From Actinomadura mexicana (GTDB taxonomy: Bacteria > Actinomycetota > Actinomycetes > Streptosporangiales > Streptosporangiaceae): a DNA stretch of 64,000 nt. Every line of letters starts with the position of its first letter. Position 1 is the first letter of the stretch. A program made the position numbers and the translations under genes. Positions 50,288-59,552 of the stretch are shown here, in pieces. Below the pieces are notes generated by a model. The model saw nothing but the letters and a program-made list of their open reading frames with translations. It did not search any database and was not told where the DNA came from. The stretch lies in contig NZ_FZNP01000006.1 in NCBI RefSeq assembly GCF_900188105.1, positions 62,001-126,000 of the forward strand. The letters are read 5' to 3'.

Positions 50288-51944
50288 CGATGTCCTGATA
50301 GGCGGGTCTCAGGAAGCCGCCGGCCCCCACGTTGGCGAGGTCCGCGCGCACTGCGACGAGCTGCGGCCGCTGGTACAGCGGCATGACCGACGCCTGGTGC
50401 CAGATGAGCCGGTCGGTCCTGTTCACCAGAGCGTGAGCCCTCTCCGGAGCGAGCTCCGCGATGGCCTGGTCCATCGCCGCGTCGATCGCGGCGCTGCCGA
50501 TCCGCGAGTAGTTCTGCTGGACGTTGCGTCCGTGCGGTCGTGCGAACACCGCTTTCATCTGTGAGACGGGGAACGAGGTGCCGAGCCAGGAGAACGGAAC
50601 GATGTCCATGTTGCCGGGCGTGACGTACCGCTCGAAGACGTCGTCCGCGGGAACGACCTGGATGTCCACCCGGACGCCTATGCGTTCGAGCAGCGCACGC
50701 GTCAGTTCTCCTTCCCGCCTGCTGATGGGGACCCCTGACGGCACCACGAACCGCAGCGCGAGCGTGCGTCCCGCCTTGGCGCGGTACCTGCCTCGCGGTC
50801 TCCAGCCGGCCTCGTCCAGGAGCCGTCTGGCCCGCGCGGGATCGTACGCACCGAGCCCGCGGGAATTGTCCTGGTAGCCGGCCTGGGTGTTGACGTAGAA
50901 GTGGTTGCCGAGCGTCTGGACCGGTACGCCGAGGCCGGACAGGTCGGAGCGTGCGATGACCCGCCGGTCGATGCCGAGCATCACCGCCCGACGCACCCTG
51001 GCGTCGGACAGGATGGCGCCGGCCGCGTTGAACGTGAAGTTCCGCCAGTCCGGCCCGCCCGCTCTGCGGACCGCGGCCCCGGAAACGCCCTGGACGCGTT
51101 GCAGCGCATCCGCGTCGAGGCCGATGTCCATCAGGTCGATCTCGTCGTTGGCGAACGCGCCGGGCATCGCGCTGGTGTCCATGGCGCGGTACACGATCCG
51201 GTCGAGCTTCGCCGGCGCGCCCCACCAGGCCGGGTCTCGCGCGAGGGTCACCGTCTTGGCCGTCCGGTCGATCCGCTGGAATCTGAACGGTCCGGCCGTG
51301 ACGGGTGCGCGGCCCGTCCAGCCTGTGTTGAACGCGCGCGGGCTGGCGTAGGCGGCAGCCGGGTACAGGGGGCTGAACAGGCCGCGCCAGTCCGCGTACG
51401 TATGGGCGAACGTCACCTCGACCTCGTGGTCACCGGCGCCGCGTTCGACTCGCTCGATCTGCCGGTATCCGGTGACGGTCGAGACCTCGTAGCGCGGGTC
51501 GCGTCCAGAAAGGGCATGGGCCTGCGCCAGGAAGTCGGCGTGACCGATGGGCCGTCCGTCCGACCACCTGGCGCGCGGGTTGAGCCTGTAGGTCACGGTC
51601 TGGCCGTGCGGGGTCCGCTTCACCGTGGCCGACTTCAGGTACTCCGGGACGGGATGCGGGACGGCCTTCTCATCGGAACGCATCAGGTACGGCAGGACGC
51701 CCTGGACGACCTGCTCGACCGCACCCTTGGCGCCGTTGACGTGGTTGGTGTTCCACTGGGACGGGAACTCGGGCAGCGGCCAGCGGAGCGTCCCGCCGTT
51801 CACGACGCGGTCGCGCGGAGTCGGGTTCACATCCGCCGCGGGCAGCGCCCCGGACGCGCTGGACGGCGACGCCTCCGGGGCACGGCACCCGGCGCCGGTC
51901 ATGAGCGCGAGCCCGAGGAGTCCCGCGGCGAGGACCTGTTTCAT
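50271..51944 (-). CDS. ABC importer substrate-binding protein (peptide/nickel family 5)
   Basis: 557-aa family-5 solute-binding lipoprotein candidate. A short signal peptide (KQVLAAGLLGLALMTGAGC) ends in a cysteine at residue 20, though the lipobox has Gly rather than Leu at -3. The body shows the SBP_bac_5 layout: GGTLRWPLPEF near residue 50, YRLNPRARWSDGRPIGHADF near residue 120, and VRRAVMLGIDR near residue 310. Its ATG overlaps the stop of the ATPase gene (ATGA). Last gene of the four-gene importer operon. Ligand is most likely a peptide or similar amine compound, not determinable here. Confidence 0.88.
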   Translation of the reverse strand: MKQVLAAGLLGLALMTGAGCRAPEASPSSASGALPAADVNPTPRDRVVNGGTLRWPLPEFPSQWNTNHVNGAKGAVEQVVQGVLPYLMRSDEKAVPHPVPEYLKSATVKRTPHGQTVTYRLNPRARWSDGRPIGHADFLAQAHALSGRDPRYEVSTVTGYRQIERVERGAGDHEVEVTFAHTYADWRGLFSPLYPAAAYASPRAFNTGWTGRAPVTAGPFRFQRIDRTAKTVTLARDPAWWGAPAKLDRIVYRAMDTSAMPGAFANDEIDLMDIGLDADALQRVQGVSGAAVRRAGGPDWRNFTFNAAGAILSDARVRRAVMLGIDRRVIARSDLSGLGVPVQTLGNHFYVNTQAGYQDNSRGLGAYDPARARRLLDEAGWRPRGRYRAKAGRTLALRFVVPSGVPISRREGELTRALLERIGVRVDIQVVPADDVFERYVTPGNMDIVPFSWLGTSFPVSQMKAVFARPHGRNVQQNYSRIGSAAIDAAMDQAIAELAPERAHALVNRTDRLIWHQASVMPLYQRPQLVAVRADLANVGAGGFLRPAYQDIGFTGR

Positions 51945-53773
51945 CGTTCGGCCGCCGCCGAGACGAGGGGATGGTGGCAGGCGACGGAGTGGTCCGCCGC
52001 GATGGCATGCGGAATCGGGTCGTGGTCTTCGCATAGGCGCCTGTCGTCGGGGGTGAGCGTGGCGTAGTGCGGGCAGCGAGCACGGAACCGGCACCCCGAG
52101 TGCCCGGCCATAGGGCCGGGAAGGTCACCGTGCAGAAGGAATGGGCGAGGTCGGTTCCGCTCTAGGCGGGGCGAAAGGATCGCGTCCAGTAGCGCCCGCG
52201 TATAGGGATGGGCTGGCGTCCCGTACACATCGGCGACCGGCCCGATCTCGACGATGCGCCCCATGTGCAGCACGGCGACCCGATCGGCGAAGCCCCGCAT
52301 CAGGGCGAGGTCGTGGGTGACGAAAAGGCACGCCAGGCCGAGCCGCACCCGTAGCTCCTCCAGCAATTCCATGACGCTCGCTTGCACCGAGGCGTCCAGT
52401 GCAGACACAGGCTCGTCCAAGAGCAGAAGGCGGGGTTCCAAGGCGAGTGCCCTGGCCAGGGCTACGCGCTGCCTTTGCCCGCCCGAGAGCGCATGCGGGA
52501 AGCGCCGCGCATGGCCGGGGTCCAAGCCCACCAGAGCGAGCAGATCCTCCACACGACCACGGATCGGCATGCGGTGCGTGACGAGCGGTTCGGCGATGAT
52601 GTCGGCCACCCGCATACGCGGGTTCAACGAGGCGTACGGGTCCTGGAACACGACCTGGACGTCCCTGCGCAAGGCCTTGCGGTCGGCGGCACGCAAGGTG
52701 GCCGCGTCCTGGCCCAGGACGGTGACGCGCCCCTCCTGCGGGCGGGACAACCGCAGGATCTCCATCAGCGTCGTGGTCTTGCCGGACCCCGACTCCCCCA
52801 CCAGCGCGAGCGTCTCGCCCTCACGGACGTCGAAGCTCACGCCGTCAACGGCACGCACCTCCCCGGCCCGCCGCCGAAGCAGCGTCCCTGTGAAGAGGGG
52901 ACAGCTGAAGAGAGGAGCGCGCAAGCGGGGATGGCGACGGACCAGGCCGTCCACATGGAGAACCACCGGACGTTCAGGCCGAGCACGGGGATCCGGCGCA
53001 TCGCCCGCACGCGGCCATGAGCGCAGCAGGCGGCTCGTACAGGGCATCTGGGGTCGAAGGAAGATCTCCTCCACCGGGCCCGTCTCCACCACCCGTCCCT
53101 CGTGCATCACCATGACGCGGTCCGCGAAGCCGGCGACGACCCCCAGATCGTGAGTGATCAGCACGGTCGCGGCGCCGCTCGCCTCCCGGGCCACGCGCAT
53201 AACGTCCAGCACCTGTGCCTGGACGGTCACGTCGAGGGCCGAGGTGGGCTCGTCGGCCACGATCACGACCGGGTCGTTGGCGATGGCCATGGCGATCATC
53301 ACGCGCTGCCGCATCCCGCCGGACAGCTGATGCGGGTAGGCCCGAGCCCGTCGTGCCGCGTCCGGCACGCCGACCAGTTCGAGCAGGTCCACAGCACGCC
53401 TGCGCGCCGCCGCACGGCTCACCGCCGAGTGGATCCGGACGGCTTCTGCGATCTGGTCGCCCACCATGTGGACGGGCGAAAGCGCCGACAACGGATCCTG
53501 GAAGACCATCGCCAAGTCCTTGCCGCGCACCCGCGAGAGCTCCGCGTCGGTCCGTCCCAGCAGTTCCCGGCCGCGCAACCGCACGGAGCCCGTCACACGC
53601 GCGCCCTCGGGCAGCAACCCCATCAGCGCGAGCGCGAGCGCTGTCTTACCGGCTCCCGACTCGCCGACGATCCCGAGCGCCTCCCCGGCCTCGACCGAGA
53701 AGCTCGCACCGCGCAGGGCACTCGCACCCGCCGTGTAACCGACCGTCAGGTCGGCGACCCGCAGAACCGTCAA
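51941..53773 (-). CDS. Fused double ABC ATPase (DppD-DppF type)
   Basis: 610 aa with two complete nucleotide-binding domains. First: Walker A GESGAGKTAL near residue 38, signature LSGGMRQRV near residue 155, Walker B VIVADEPTSALD. Second: GESGSGKTTT near residue 335, LSGGQRQRVALARAL near residue 445, LLLLDEPVSALD. It ends with the Cys-containing C-terminal motif of oligopeptide ATPases (CRFRARCP...C...C), which may bind an Fe-S cluster. Start TTG at 53773 overlaps the permease stop (TTGA); no better start is near. Powers both permeases below. Confidence 0.9.
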   Translation of the reverse strand: MTVLRVADLTVGYTAGASALRGASFSVEAGEALGIVGESGAGKTALALALMGLLPEGARVTGSVRLRGRELLGRTDAELSRVRGKDLAMVFQDPLSALSPVHMVGDQIAEAVRIHSAVSRAAARRRAVDLLELVGVPDAARRARAYPHQLSGGMRQRVMIAMAIANDPVVIVADEPTSALDVTVQAQVLDVMRVAREASGAATVLITHDLGVVAGFADRVMVMHEGRVVETGPVEEIFLRPQMPCTSRLLRSWPRAGDAPDPRARPERPVVLHVDGLVRRHPRLRAPLFSCPLFTGTLLRRRAGEVRAVDGVSFDVREGETLALVGESGSGKTTTLMEILRLSRPQEGRVTVLGQDAATLRAADRKALRRDVQVVFQDPYASLNPRMRVADIIAEPLVTHRMPIRGRVEDLLALVGLDPGHARRFPHALSGGQRQRVALARALALEPRLLLLDEPVSALDASVQASVMELLEELRVRLGLACLFVTHDLALMRGFADRVAVLHMGRIVEIGPVADVYGTPAHPYTRALLDAILSPRLERNRPRPFLLHGDLPGPMAGHSGCRFRARCPHYATLTPDDRRLCEDHDPIPHAIAADHSVACHHPLVSAAAER

Positions 53774-54579
53774 CGCCCGGCCTCCGGGTCGAGAGCGTCC
53801 CGCAACCCGTCCCCGAGCAGGTTCACCGCGACGACGATCAGGACGAGCAGCCCGGCCGCGAACCCGAACGCCCACGGATGCGCGGTCGCCCCGCCCTGGC
53901 CGTCGGCGATGACCGTGCCGAGCGAGACGTCCGGCGGCCGGGCCCCGAACCCGAGGTAGGACAGCCCGCTCTCGGCGACGATCGCGACGCTCACGTTCAG
54001 GCTCGCGTCCACGGTCAGCAGCGACGCCAGCCCGGGCGCCACGTGCCGCACGACCAGCCGCGGCGTGCCCACGCCGAGGAACCGCGCGGCCAGCACGTGA
54101 TCGCGGTCCCGCAGGGAGAGCGTCGCGGCCCGCACCGCGCGGGCGGTGACCATCCACATGAACGCGGCCAGCACCGCCGCGAGCACCGGCCGCCCTCCGG
54201 CGATCCGGGACGCCAGGACGGTCACGATCAGGAGGGACGGGAGCACCAGCAGCAGATCGACGCCCCACATCAGCACCCGGTCGACGCGTCCGCCCAGGAA
54301 CCCTGCCGCGGTCCCGACGACGGCGGCGAGACCGGTCGACAGCAGGGCGGCGCTCAGGCCGACCAGAAGCGAGTTCTGCGCCCCGCGCAGCGTGGAGGCG
54401 AAGACATCGCGTCCGCTCTGCGTCGTGCCGAGCCAGTGGCCACCGGACGGCCCCTGCCGGAACGCCGCGAAGTCCGTCTCGTCCCATCCGTACGGCGACA
54501 CGCGCGGCCCGCCGAAAGCCAGGAGGAGCAACAGCACGAGCAGGACGGCCCCGGCCGCCGTCCGACGGCCGGCGGTCAT
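53770..54579 (-). CDS. ABC importer permease (DppC/OppC type)
   Basis: 269-aa permease. N-terminal helix (AAGAVLLVLLLLLAFGG), then the OppC-type GTTQSGRDVFASTLRGAQNSLLVG loop near residue 52, and the EAA-like coupling loop (ARFLGVGTPRLVVRHVAPG) near residue 165. Five or six membrane helices. ATG at 54579 overlaps the dppB-type stop (ATGA). It pairs with the upstream permease to form the channel. Confidence 0.9.
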   Translation of the reverse strand: MTAGRRTAAGAVLLVLLLLLAFGGPRVSPYGWDETDFAAFRQGPSGGHWLGTTQSGRDVFASTLRGAQNSLLVGLSAALLSTGLAAVVGTAAGFLGGRVDRVLMWGVDLLLVLPSLLIVTVLASRIAGGRPVLAAVLAAFMWMVTARAVRAATLSLRDRDHVLAARFLGVGTPRLVVRHVAPGLASLLTVDASLNVSVAIVAESGLSYLGFGARPPDVSLGTVIADGQGGATAHPWAFGFAAGLLVLIVVAVNLLGDGLRDALDPEAGR

Positions 54580-55568
54580 GGCACGCCTCCCGCGCGGACG
54601 CGGGGGTCCAGCGCTGCGGCCAGCACGTCGGACGCGAGGGCGGCCAGGGTGACGGCGCAGGCGGCGAGGCATTCGATGGCGGCGACCGCGTTGACGTCGC
54701 CGCGGGAGATGGCGCCGACGAGCCACTCCCCCAGCCCGTGCCGCCCGAAGGCCGTCTCGGTGAACACCCCGCCGAGGAGCACCAGACCGGAGGTGTAGGC
54801 GACGTAGGTCGTCATCGGGACGATCGCGGTCCGCAGCCCGTGCCGCAGCAGCGCGTCGCGCCGCCGGAGCCCCTTGGCCCGCGCGGCCCGCACGTGATCG
54901 GCGTGCAGCACGTCCAGCATCAGGCCCCGCTGGTAGCGGGCGTGGAGTGCGAGCTGGCAGAGGGCGATCGTGGCCGTCGGCAGCAGCAGGCGGCGCCCCC
55001 GATCCGCAAGATCCCAGAGCGCGCCGCGGGACTCCCCCGGTGTGGACTCGCCCACCCAGGCGAACACCCTCATCCCCAAAGCGTCGTTGGCCTCACCGGC
55101 CAGGATCTGTAAGAGCACCGCCAGGACGAACGCGGGAACGGCCAGCAGCAGACAGGAGCCGCCGGAGATCAGCCTGTCGGCCGCCCGGCCGTGCCGGACG
55201 GCGGCGTAGACGCCGAGGGCGACCCCCATGGCGCCTCCCAGGACCGCCCCCGGCGCCACCAGGCGCAGGCTGACGCCGAGCCGGCGCCACAGCTCGGCGC
55301 CGACCGGCTCGCCGTCCCAGGTCCGGCCGAAGTCGCCGTGCGCGACGCCCCCGGCCCAGGTGAGGTATCGCTCGGCCAAGGGCGTCCGGTCATCGAGGTT
55401 GAGCGCGCCGAGCCGCGCGTCGACGACGGCCTGCGGCGGACGGGGCGCGCGGTCTTCGAGACCGGCCCGCGGATCGAGTGCCGCGGCGGCCAGCAGGTAA
55501 CCGAGGCTGGCGGCGAGCACGGCCAGCGCCGCGTGGTTCGCCAGGCGCCGGACCACGAACGTCGCCAC
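54576..55568 (-). CDS. ABC importer permease (DppB/OppB type)
   Basis: 330-aa permease, first gene of the operon. N-terminal helix (LAVLAASLGYLLAAAAL), a large extracytoplasmic loop, then five helices with the coupling motif ARAKGLRRRDALLRHGLRTA near residue 225. GTG at 55568 follows an AGAAGGGA site. No promoter could be placed confidently in the 90 bp upstream. All four importer genes overlap by 4 bp, which argues for one transcript and fixed stoichiometry. Confidence 0.88.
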   Translation of the reverse strand: MATFVVRRLANHAALAVLAASLGYLLAAAALDPRAGLEDRAPRPPQAVVDARLGALNLDDRTPLAERYLTWAGGVAHGDFGRTWDGEPVGAELWRRLGVSLRLVAPGAVLGGAMGVALGVYAAVRHGRAADRLISGGSCLLLAVPAFVLAVLLQILAGEANDALGMRVFAWVGESTPGESRGALWDLADRGRRLLLPTATIALCQLALHARYQRGLMLDVLHADHVRAARAKGLRRRDALLRHGLRTAIVPMTTYVAYTSGLVLLGGVFTETAFGRHGLGEWLVGAISRGDVNAVAAIECLAACAVTLAALASDVLAAALDPRVRAGGVP

Positions 55569-55658
55569 CCTGTTCCCTTCTCACCACCCAGAAGTCACCG
55601 AATGTTATTGAGCGAGCACGGAAAGCGCAGGGGATTGCCAAGAGTCGCGCCGTGAAGG

Positions 55659-56642
55659 TCACGCGAGCACCGGCTCGCGGCCGGGCACGGCCTCCCCTTC
55701 CGCACGCCTCCGCAGACCGCCGACGACCACGAGCGCGATGCCGGCGGCGGCCCAGGCGGTCAGGACGGTGACCGGGCCGGCGTCCCCGGCACCGTCGAAG
55801 AACGCCACCGACCGCAGGAGGGTGGCCGATGCGCCCGGCGGCAGGTACTGGCCGATCGCGCCCCACGGCTGCGGCAGCATCTCGGGCGCCGACGTGGCCG
55901 CCGACAGGGGGTTGCCGAGCAGCAGCAGCGTGAGCGCGCCGAGGCCGAATCCGGGGCGGCCCAGGGCGGCGGCCAAGCCGACCACGGTGCCGGTCACCGC
56001 GAGGACGGACAGCGCCATGGCACCCGCGAGCGTGGCGTAGGAGCCGGGAAGCAGCGAAAGCCAGCCTTGCGCGATCCACGCGACGCCCAGCCCGCCCAGT
56101 ACGGCGAAGATCACCGTGCCGGCGACGCGCCAGGCCAGGGACGGGATGGCGAACGTCAGCAGGACCGCGGCCGCGAGCCCGGACATGGTCAGCGGGAGCG
56201 CGAGGGCGCCGAAACCGGCCCCGCGGGGGTCGTCGGAGTCCGCGGCGACCACGTCCTGGACGGGCGGGGGCACCGAGGCGCCCCCAGGCCGCAGACGCGC
56301 CGCCATCGCACCGAGTTGCTGGGCGACCAGCGGCGAGGCGGCGGAGGCGGTGAGCACCTTCGGGCCGGACGGCGACGTGACGATGGCGCCGTACGCCTCG
56401 CGCTCCTCGATCGCGGCACGCGCGGCGGCCTCGTCCGGACGGGTCCGGACGTCGAAGGCGCCCGGCCGCCCGCGGTCGAGCAGGTCGGCGACGACGGCCG
56501 CCTGCGGGCCGGTCACGACGATCGGGACGTCACGCGGCGCCGTCCGTGCGGCGGGCCACGAGAAGGCAACGATCATGACGAGCTGCAGCGACGCGACGCC
56601 GACGGCCACGCCGACGGTGCGCGCGACGGGCGATGTCCGCAC
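55659..56642 (-). CDS. ABC-2/YhgE-like membrane protein
   Basis: 327 aa: one N-terminal helix (~10-30), an extracytoplasmic domain to ~145, then five helices (~150-310), the layout of ABC-2-type permeases and YhgE/Pip or DUF3533 proteins. No ATPase is adjacent, so it may work with a remote one or alone. GTG start at 56642 has a GGAGGG site 4 nt upstream. Divergent from a TetR regulator whose operator copies face both genes; likely its target, perhaps in export or envelope stress. Confidence 0.7.
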   Translation of the reverse strand: MRTSPVARTVGVAVGVASLQLVMIVAFSWPAARTAPRDVPIVVTGPQAAVVADLLDRGRPGAFDVRTRPDEAAARAAIEEREAYGAIVTSPSGPKVLTASAASPLVAQQLGAMAARLRPGGASVPPPVQDVVAADSDDPRGAGFGALALPLTMSGLAAAVLLTFAIPSLAWRVAGTVIFAVLGGLGVAWIAQGWLSLLPGSYATLAGAMALSVLAVTGTVVGLAAALGRPGFGLGALTLLLLGNPLSAATSAPEMLPQPWGAIGQYLPPGASATLLRSVAFFDGAGDAGPVTVLTAWAAAGIALVVVGGLRRRAEGEAVPGREPVLA

Positions 56643-56656
56643 GGTCCCTCCAAAAA

Positions 56657-56670
56657 AACGAATGTCCGTT
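56657..56670. promoter_or_regulatory. TetR operator copy 2 (membrane-protein side)
   Basis: AACGAATGTCCGTT, an imperfect palindrome matching the centre of the tetR-side operator with two changes, 15 bp in front of the membrane-protein start. Confidence 0.65.
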
Positions 56671-56705
56671 CTCTTTGGCGCGCAGCCTCGCACCCCCTCC
56701 GGAGC

Positions 56706-56735
56706 TTGTCAAGAAACGAACGTTCGTTTTAGATT
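56706..56735 (+). promoter_or_regulatory. tetR promoter with operator in the spacer
   Basis: TTGTCA (56706-56711) and TAGATT (56730-56735), 18-nt spacer. A perfect 16-bp palindrome, AAACGAACGTTCGTTT (56714-56729), fills the spacer exactly. The ATG at 56742 is 6 nt after the -10, so the mRNA is leaderless and repressor binding would occlude the polymerase. Confidence 0.75.
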
Positions 56736-56741
56736 GGCCCC

Positions 56742-57353
56742 ATGCCGAGAGTCAGCGAGGAGCACCTGGAGCGCCGCCGCCGCCAGATCCTGGAAGCGGC
56801 GCGCGCCTGCTTCATCCGCAGGGGCATCCACGCGACGTCCATGCAGGACATCTTCGCCGAGGCCGGACTCTCCGCCGGTGCCGTCTACCGGTACTTCAGG
56901 AGCAAGAACGAGATCATCGAGGCGAACATCGCCACCGTGGTCGGCGACCTGCGCACGTTCTTCACCGCGCTCGCCGACAGCGACCCGCTGCTCCCGGTCG
57001 ACGAGGTCGTCGAGCGGCTCGCCTCCCACATCGTCGCCCTCTCCGGCGAGAACGGCCCGCTCCGGCTCGCGCCCCAGGCGTGGGCGCTCGCCATGCACGA
57101 TCCCGAGATCGCCGCGTACGTCGCCGACAACGTCACCGACCTGCGGGCCACCTGGACCCTCTACATCCGGCGGCTGGTCGACGCGGGTCTGCTTCCCGCC
57201 GACACCGATGTCGAGGCCGCCGGAAAGACGCTGTTCGCCCTCTTCCCCGGGTTCCTCATACAGCGCCTGCTGCTCAGGGACTTCGACCCCGCGGACATGA
57301 GGCGCGGGCTGAAGGCGCTGACACGCGAGAGCATGTTGACTTTGACGGCCTGA
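56742..57353 (+). CDS. TetR-family transcriptional regulator
   Basis: 203 aa. HTH in the N-terminus (RRQILEAARACFIRRGIHATSM..FAEAGLSAGAVYRYFRSK, in parts) and a TetR_C-type ligand domain (~80-195). Leaderless start behind a promoter whose spacer is its own palindromic operator. A second operator copy faces the divergent membrane-protein gene. Probable autorepressor and repressor of that gene. Ligand unknown. Confidence 0.93.
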   Translation: MPRVSEEHLERRRRQILEAARACFIRRGIHATSMQDIFAEAGLSAGAVYRYFRSKNEIIEANIATVVGDLRTFFTALADSDPLLPVDEVVERLASHIVALSGENGPLRLAPQAWALAMHDPEIAAYVADNVTDLRATWTLYIRRLVDAGLLPADTDVEAAGKTLFALFPGFLIQRLLLRDFDPADMRRGLKALTRESMLTLTA

Positions 57354-57590
57354 CCGCCCCCGTCCCGGCTCCCCGGCCGTCCGGCTTGCCGCCGTCGCGC
57401 AACACTGACCTGCGCTTTCCGTTCTTTTCGCCTGATTTCGTGGTTACCATCACGGCACGCCCGCATGCACCGCGACCGGAGAATTCTCCGCCGAACCGGC
57501 TCAGCGGTGTCCTGAGGCGGACGCGATTTGGACTGCAGGACAGGGAGCTGCGCGTTTTAACATTCCATTACTTTTGGGCGGGGAGTGTGC
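57354..57590. other. Intergenic region tetR / sensor kinase
   Basis: 237 bp. Contains a 12-bp palindrome GGAGAATTCTCC at 57478-57489 and an AT-richer stretch (57555-57575, TTTTAACATTCCATTAC) likely to hold the kinase promoter. No gene seen. Confidence 0.4.
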
Positions 57591-59552
57591 ATGGAGACGG
57601 AAGAGCACGACCGCGGAGCGGGGCGCGCCGGCGCCCTCCTCGCGCTGACCGCGGTCGCGTCCGTCGCCGCGTCATTGATCATCGGCGCCCGCGTGCCGTC
57701 CGAACTGCGGATGGTGTGGTGGCATCCGGAGATCCTGGTCGCCCTGGCATGGACGCCCGTGGGCGCCGTCCTGCTGCGGCACCGCCCGGGGCTCACGGTC
57801 GCCTGGCTCATGGTCGGCGCCGGTTTCAGCGCCTCGCTGTACGTGCTGTCGCTCAACCTCGGCCCCTGGCTCGAACTCCACCAGTGGCCCGGAGCGGGGT
57901 TCGTCCAGTGGCTCGCCGTCTGGCTGTGGGCCGTTGACACCTACGCCCTGACACTCGTGCTGCCGCTGATCTTCCCGGACGGGCGGCTGGTGTCGCGGTG
58001 GTTCCGGCCCGCCCTCGCCCTCGCCTGCCTCGTCCCGGTCATCGTCTGCGCGCACCTGACGATCGACCCGGACGTCCGCCGCTGGCACAACGGGGTCTCG
58101 GTGTACCCGTTCGAGGAGATCCCGCTCCCGATCAGCGCGGTCATCGTCACCGCCCTGGCCGCGGGCCTGTTCTCGGTGGCCGTGCGGTTCGTGCAGGCGC
58201 CGCCGGACGTCCGGCGGCAGATCGCCTGGGTGGTCTATCCGGGCGTCCTCGCCGAGGCGATCATCTTCGCCGGCGAGAACAGCCCGATCGGCGACCCGCT
58301 GCGCGACCTCACCATCGTCGCCGTCCCCATCTGCGTCGCCATCGCGATCACCCGCTACCGGCTGTACGACATCGACCTCGTGGTCAGCCGAACGCTGGTG
58401 TACGCGGGCCTCGTCGTCGTCATCACCGGCGTGTACTTCGCGCTCGTCGGCACCGCGAGCCTGCTGGCCCACGGCCGGGGCACCCTCGCCGGGCTCGCCG
58501 GGGCGGTCGTCGCGGGCGCGGTGTTCGAACCCGTCCGGCGGCGGCTGCAGCGCGCGGTGGACGGGGTCATCCACGGCGAGCGGGACCCGTACCGGATCGC
58601 CGACCGGCTGAACCTGCGGCTGCAGACCGCCGCGAACCCGGGTGCCGCGCTCGCCGTCGCCGCCGAGGCGGCGCGTTCGGCCCTGCACGCCACCGGCGTC
58701 ACGATCGAGGTGCTGGACCGCGACGGCCGGACGGTCTCGGCGGAGGACGGCGTGCTCGGCGAGCGCCCCCAGCTCATCCCGCTGGTGTGGCACGGGGAGC
58801 CGGTGGGGCGGCTGCTGTTCGGCGTCACCCGCACCCCGGACGCGCGCCTGTCGAACATCCTCGCCCGCAACCTCGCCGAGCTGGCGAACGCGGTGCGGCT
58901 CTCCGCGGACGTCCAGCGCTCCCGGGAGCACATCCTGCGCACGCGGGAGGAGGAGCGGCGGCGGCTGCGCCGCGACCTGCACGACGGGCTCGGGCCGACG
59001 CTGGCCAGCCTCGCCATGACGGTGGACGCCGCGCGCATCACGCTGAGGACCGACCCGGAGGCGGCCGACGGGCTGCTGGAGGAGCTGCGCGCCACCATGG
59101 GACGCACCATCGGCGACATCAGGGAACTCGTGTACGGCCTGCGCCCGCCAGCCCTGGACGACCTCGGGCTGGAGGGCGCGATCCAGGCGCTCGGAGGCGT
59201 CGTCGCCGCCGGGGACGGCCCGCAGGTGGACGTGCGCGTCGAGGGCGACCTGAAGGGTCTGCCGGCCGCCGCTGAGGTCGCCGCGTACCGGATCGTCCAG
59301 GAGGCGCTGACGAACGTCCACCGGCACGCCGACGCGGGCTGTGCCGAGGTGCGGCTGCATCTGAACGGCGATCTGCACGTCACCGTCGACGACGACGGCG
59401 TGGGACTGCCCGACCAGGTGCGTTCGGGCATCGGCATGTCCTCGATGCGCGAGCGTGCGGCCGAGCTGGGCGGGTCCTGCACGGTGGGGCCCGGCCCCAA
59501 GGGCGGGACCCTGGTCCGCGCCAGGCTGCCGGTCAACGGCGCCTCCGCCTGA
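57591..59552 (+). CDS. Orphan NarL/DesK-type sensor histidine kinase
   Basis: 653 aa. About 7-9 membrane helices in the first ~300 residues, a GAF-like domain (~345-420), the HisKA_3 dimerisation domain with phospho-accepting His464 in RRDLHDGLGPTLAS, and an HATPase domain ending in DDDGVG and G-I-G-M-S-S-M-R-E-R-A motifs near residue 610. Such kinases normally phosphorylate a LuxR-type response regulator, often encoded next door; none is found on either side. The ATG at 57591 is preferred over a GTG six nt upstream because of a GGGGAG site. A terminator hairpin follows. Confidence 0.9.
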   Translation: METEEHDRGAGRAGALLALTAVASVAASLIIGARVPSELRMVWWHPEILVALAWTPVGAVLLRHRPGLTVAWLMVGAGFSASLYVLSLNLGPWLELHQWPGAGFVQWLAVWLWAVDTYALTLVLPLIFPDGRLVSRWFRPALALACLVPVIVCAHLTIDPDVRRWHNGVSVYPFEEIPLPISAVIVTALAAGLFSVAVRFVQAPPDVRRQIAWVVYPGVLAEAIIFAGENSPIGDPLRDLTIVAVPICVAIAITRYRLYDIDLVVSRTLVYAGLVVVITGVYFALVGTASLLAHGRGTLAGLAGAVVAGAVFEPVRRRLQRAVDGVIHGERDPYRIADRLNLRLQTAANPGAALAVAAEAARSALHATGVTIEVLDRDGRTVSAEDGVLGERPQLIPLVWHGEPVGRLLFGVTRTPDARLSNILARNLAELANAVRLSADVQRSREHILRTREEERRRLRRDLHDGLGPTLASLAMTVDAARITLRTDPEAADGLLEELRATMGRTIGDIRELVYGLRPPALDDLGLEGAIQALGGVVAAGDGPQVDVRVEGDLKGLPAAAEVAAYRIVQEALTNVHRHADAGCAEVRLHLNGDLHVTVDDDGVGLPDQVRSGIGMSSMRERAAELGGSCTVGPGPKGGTLVRARLPVNGASA

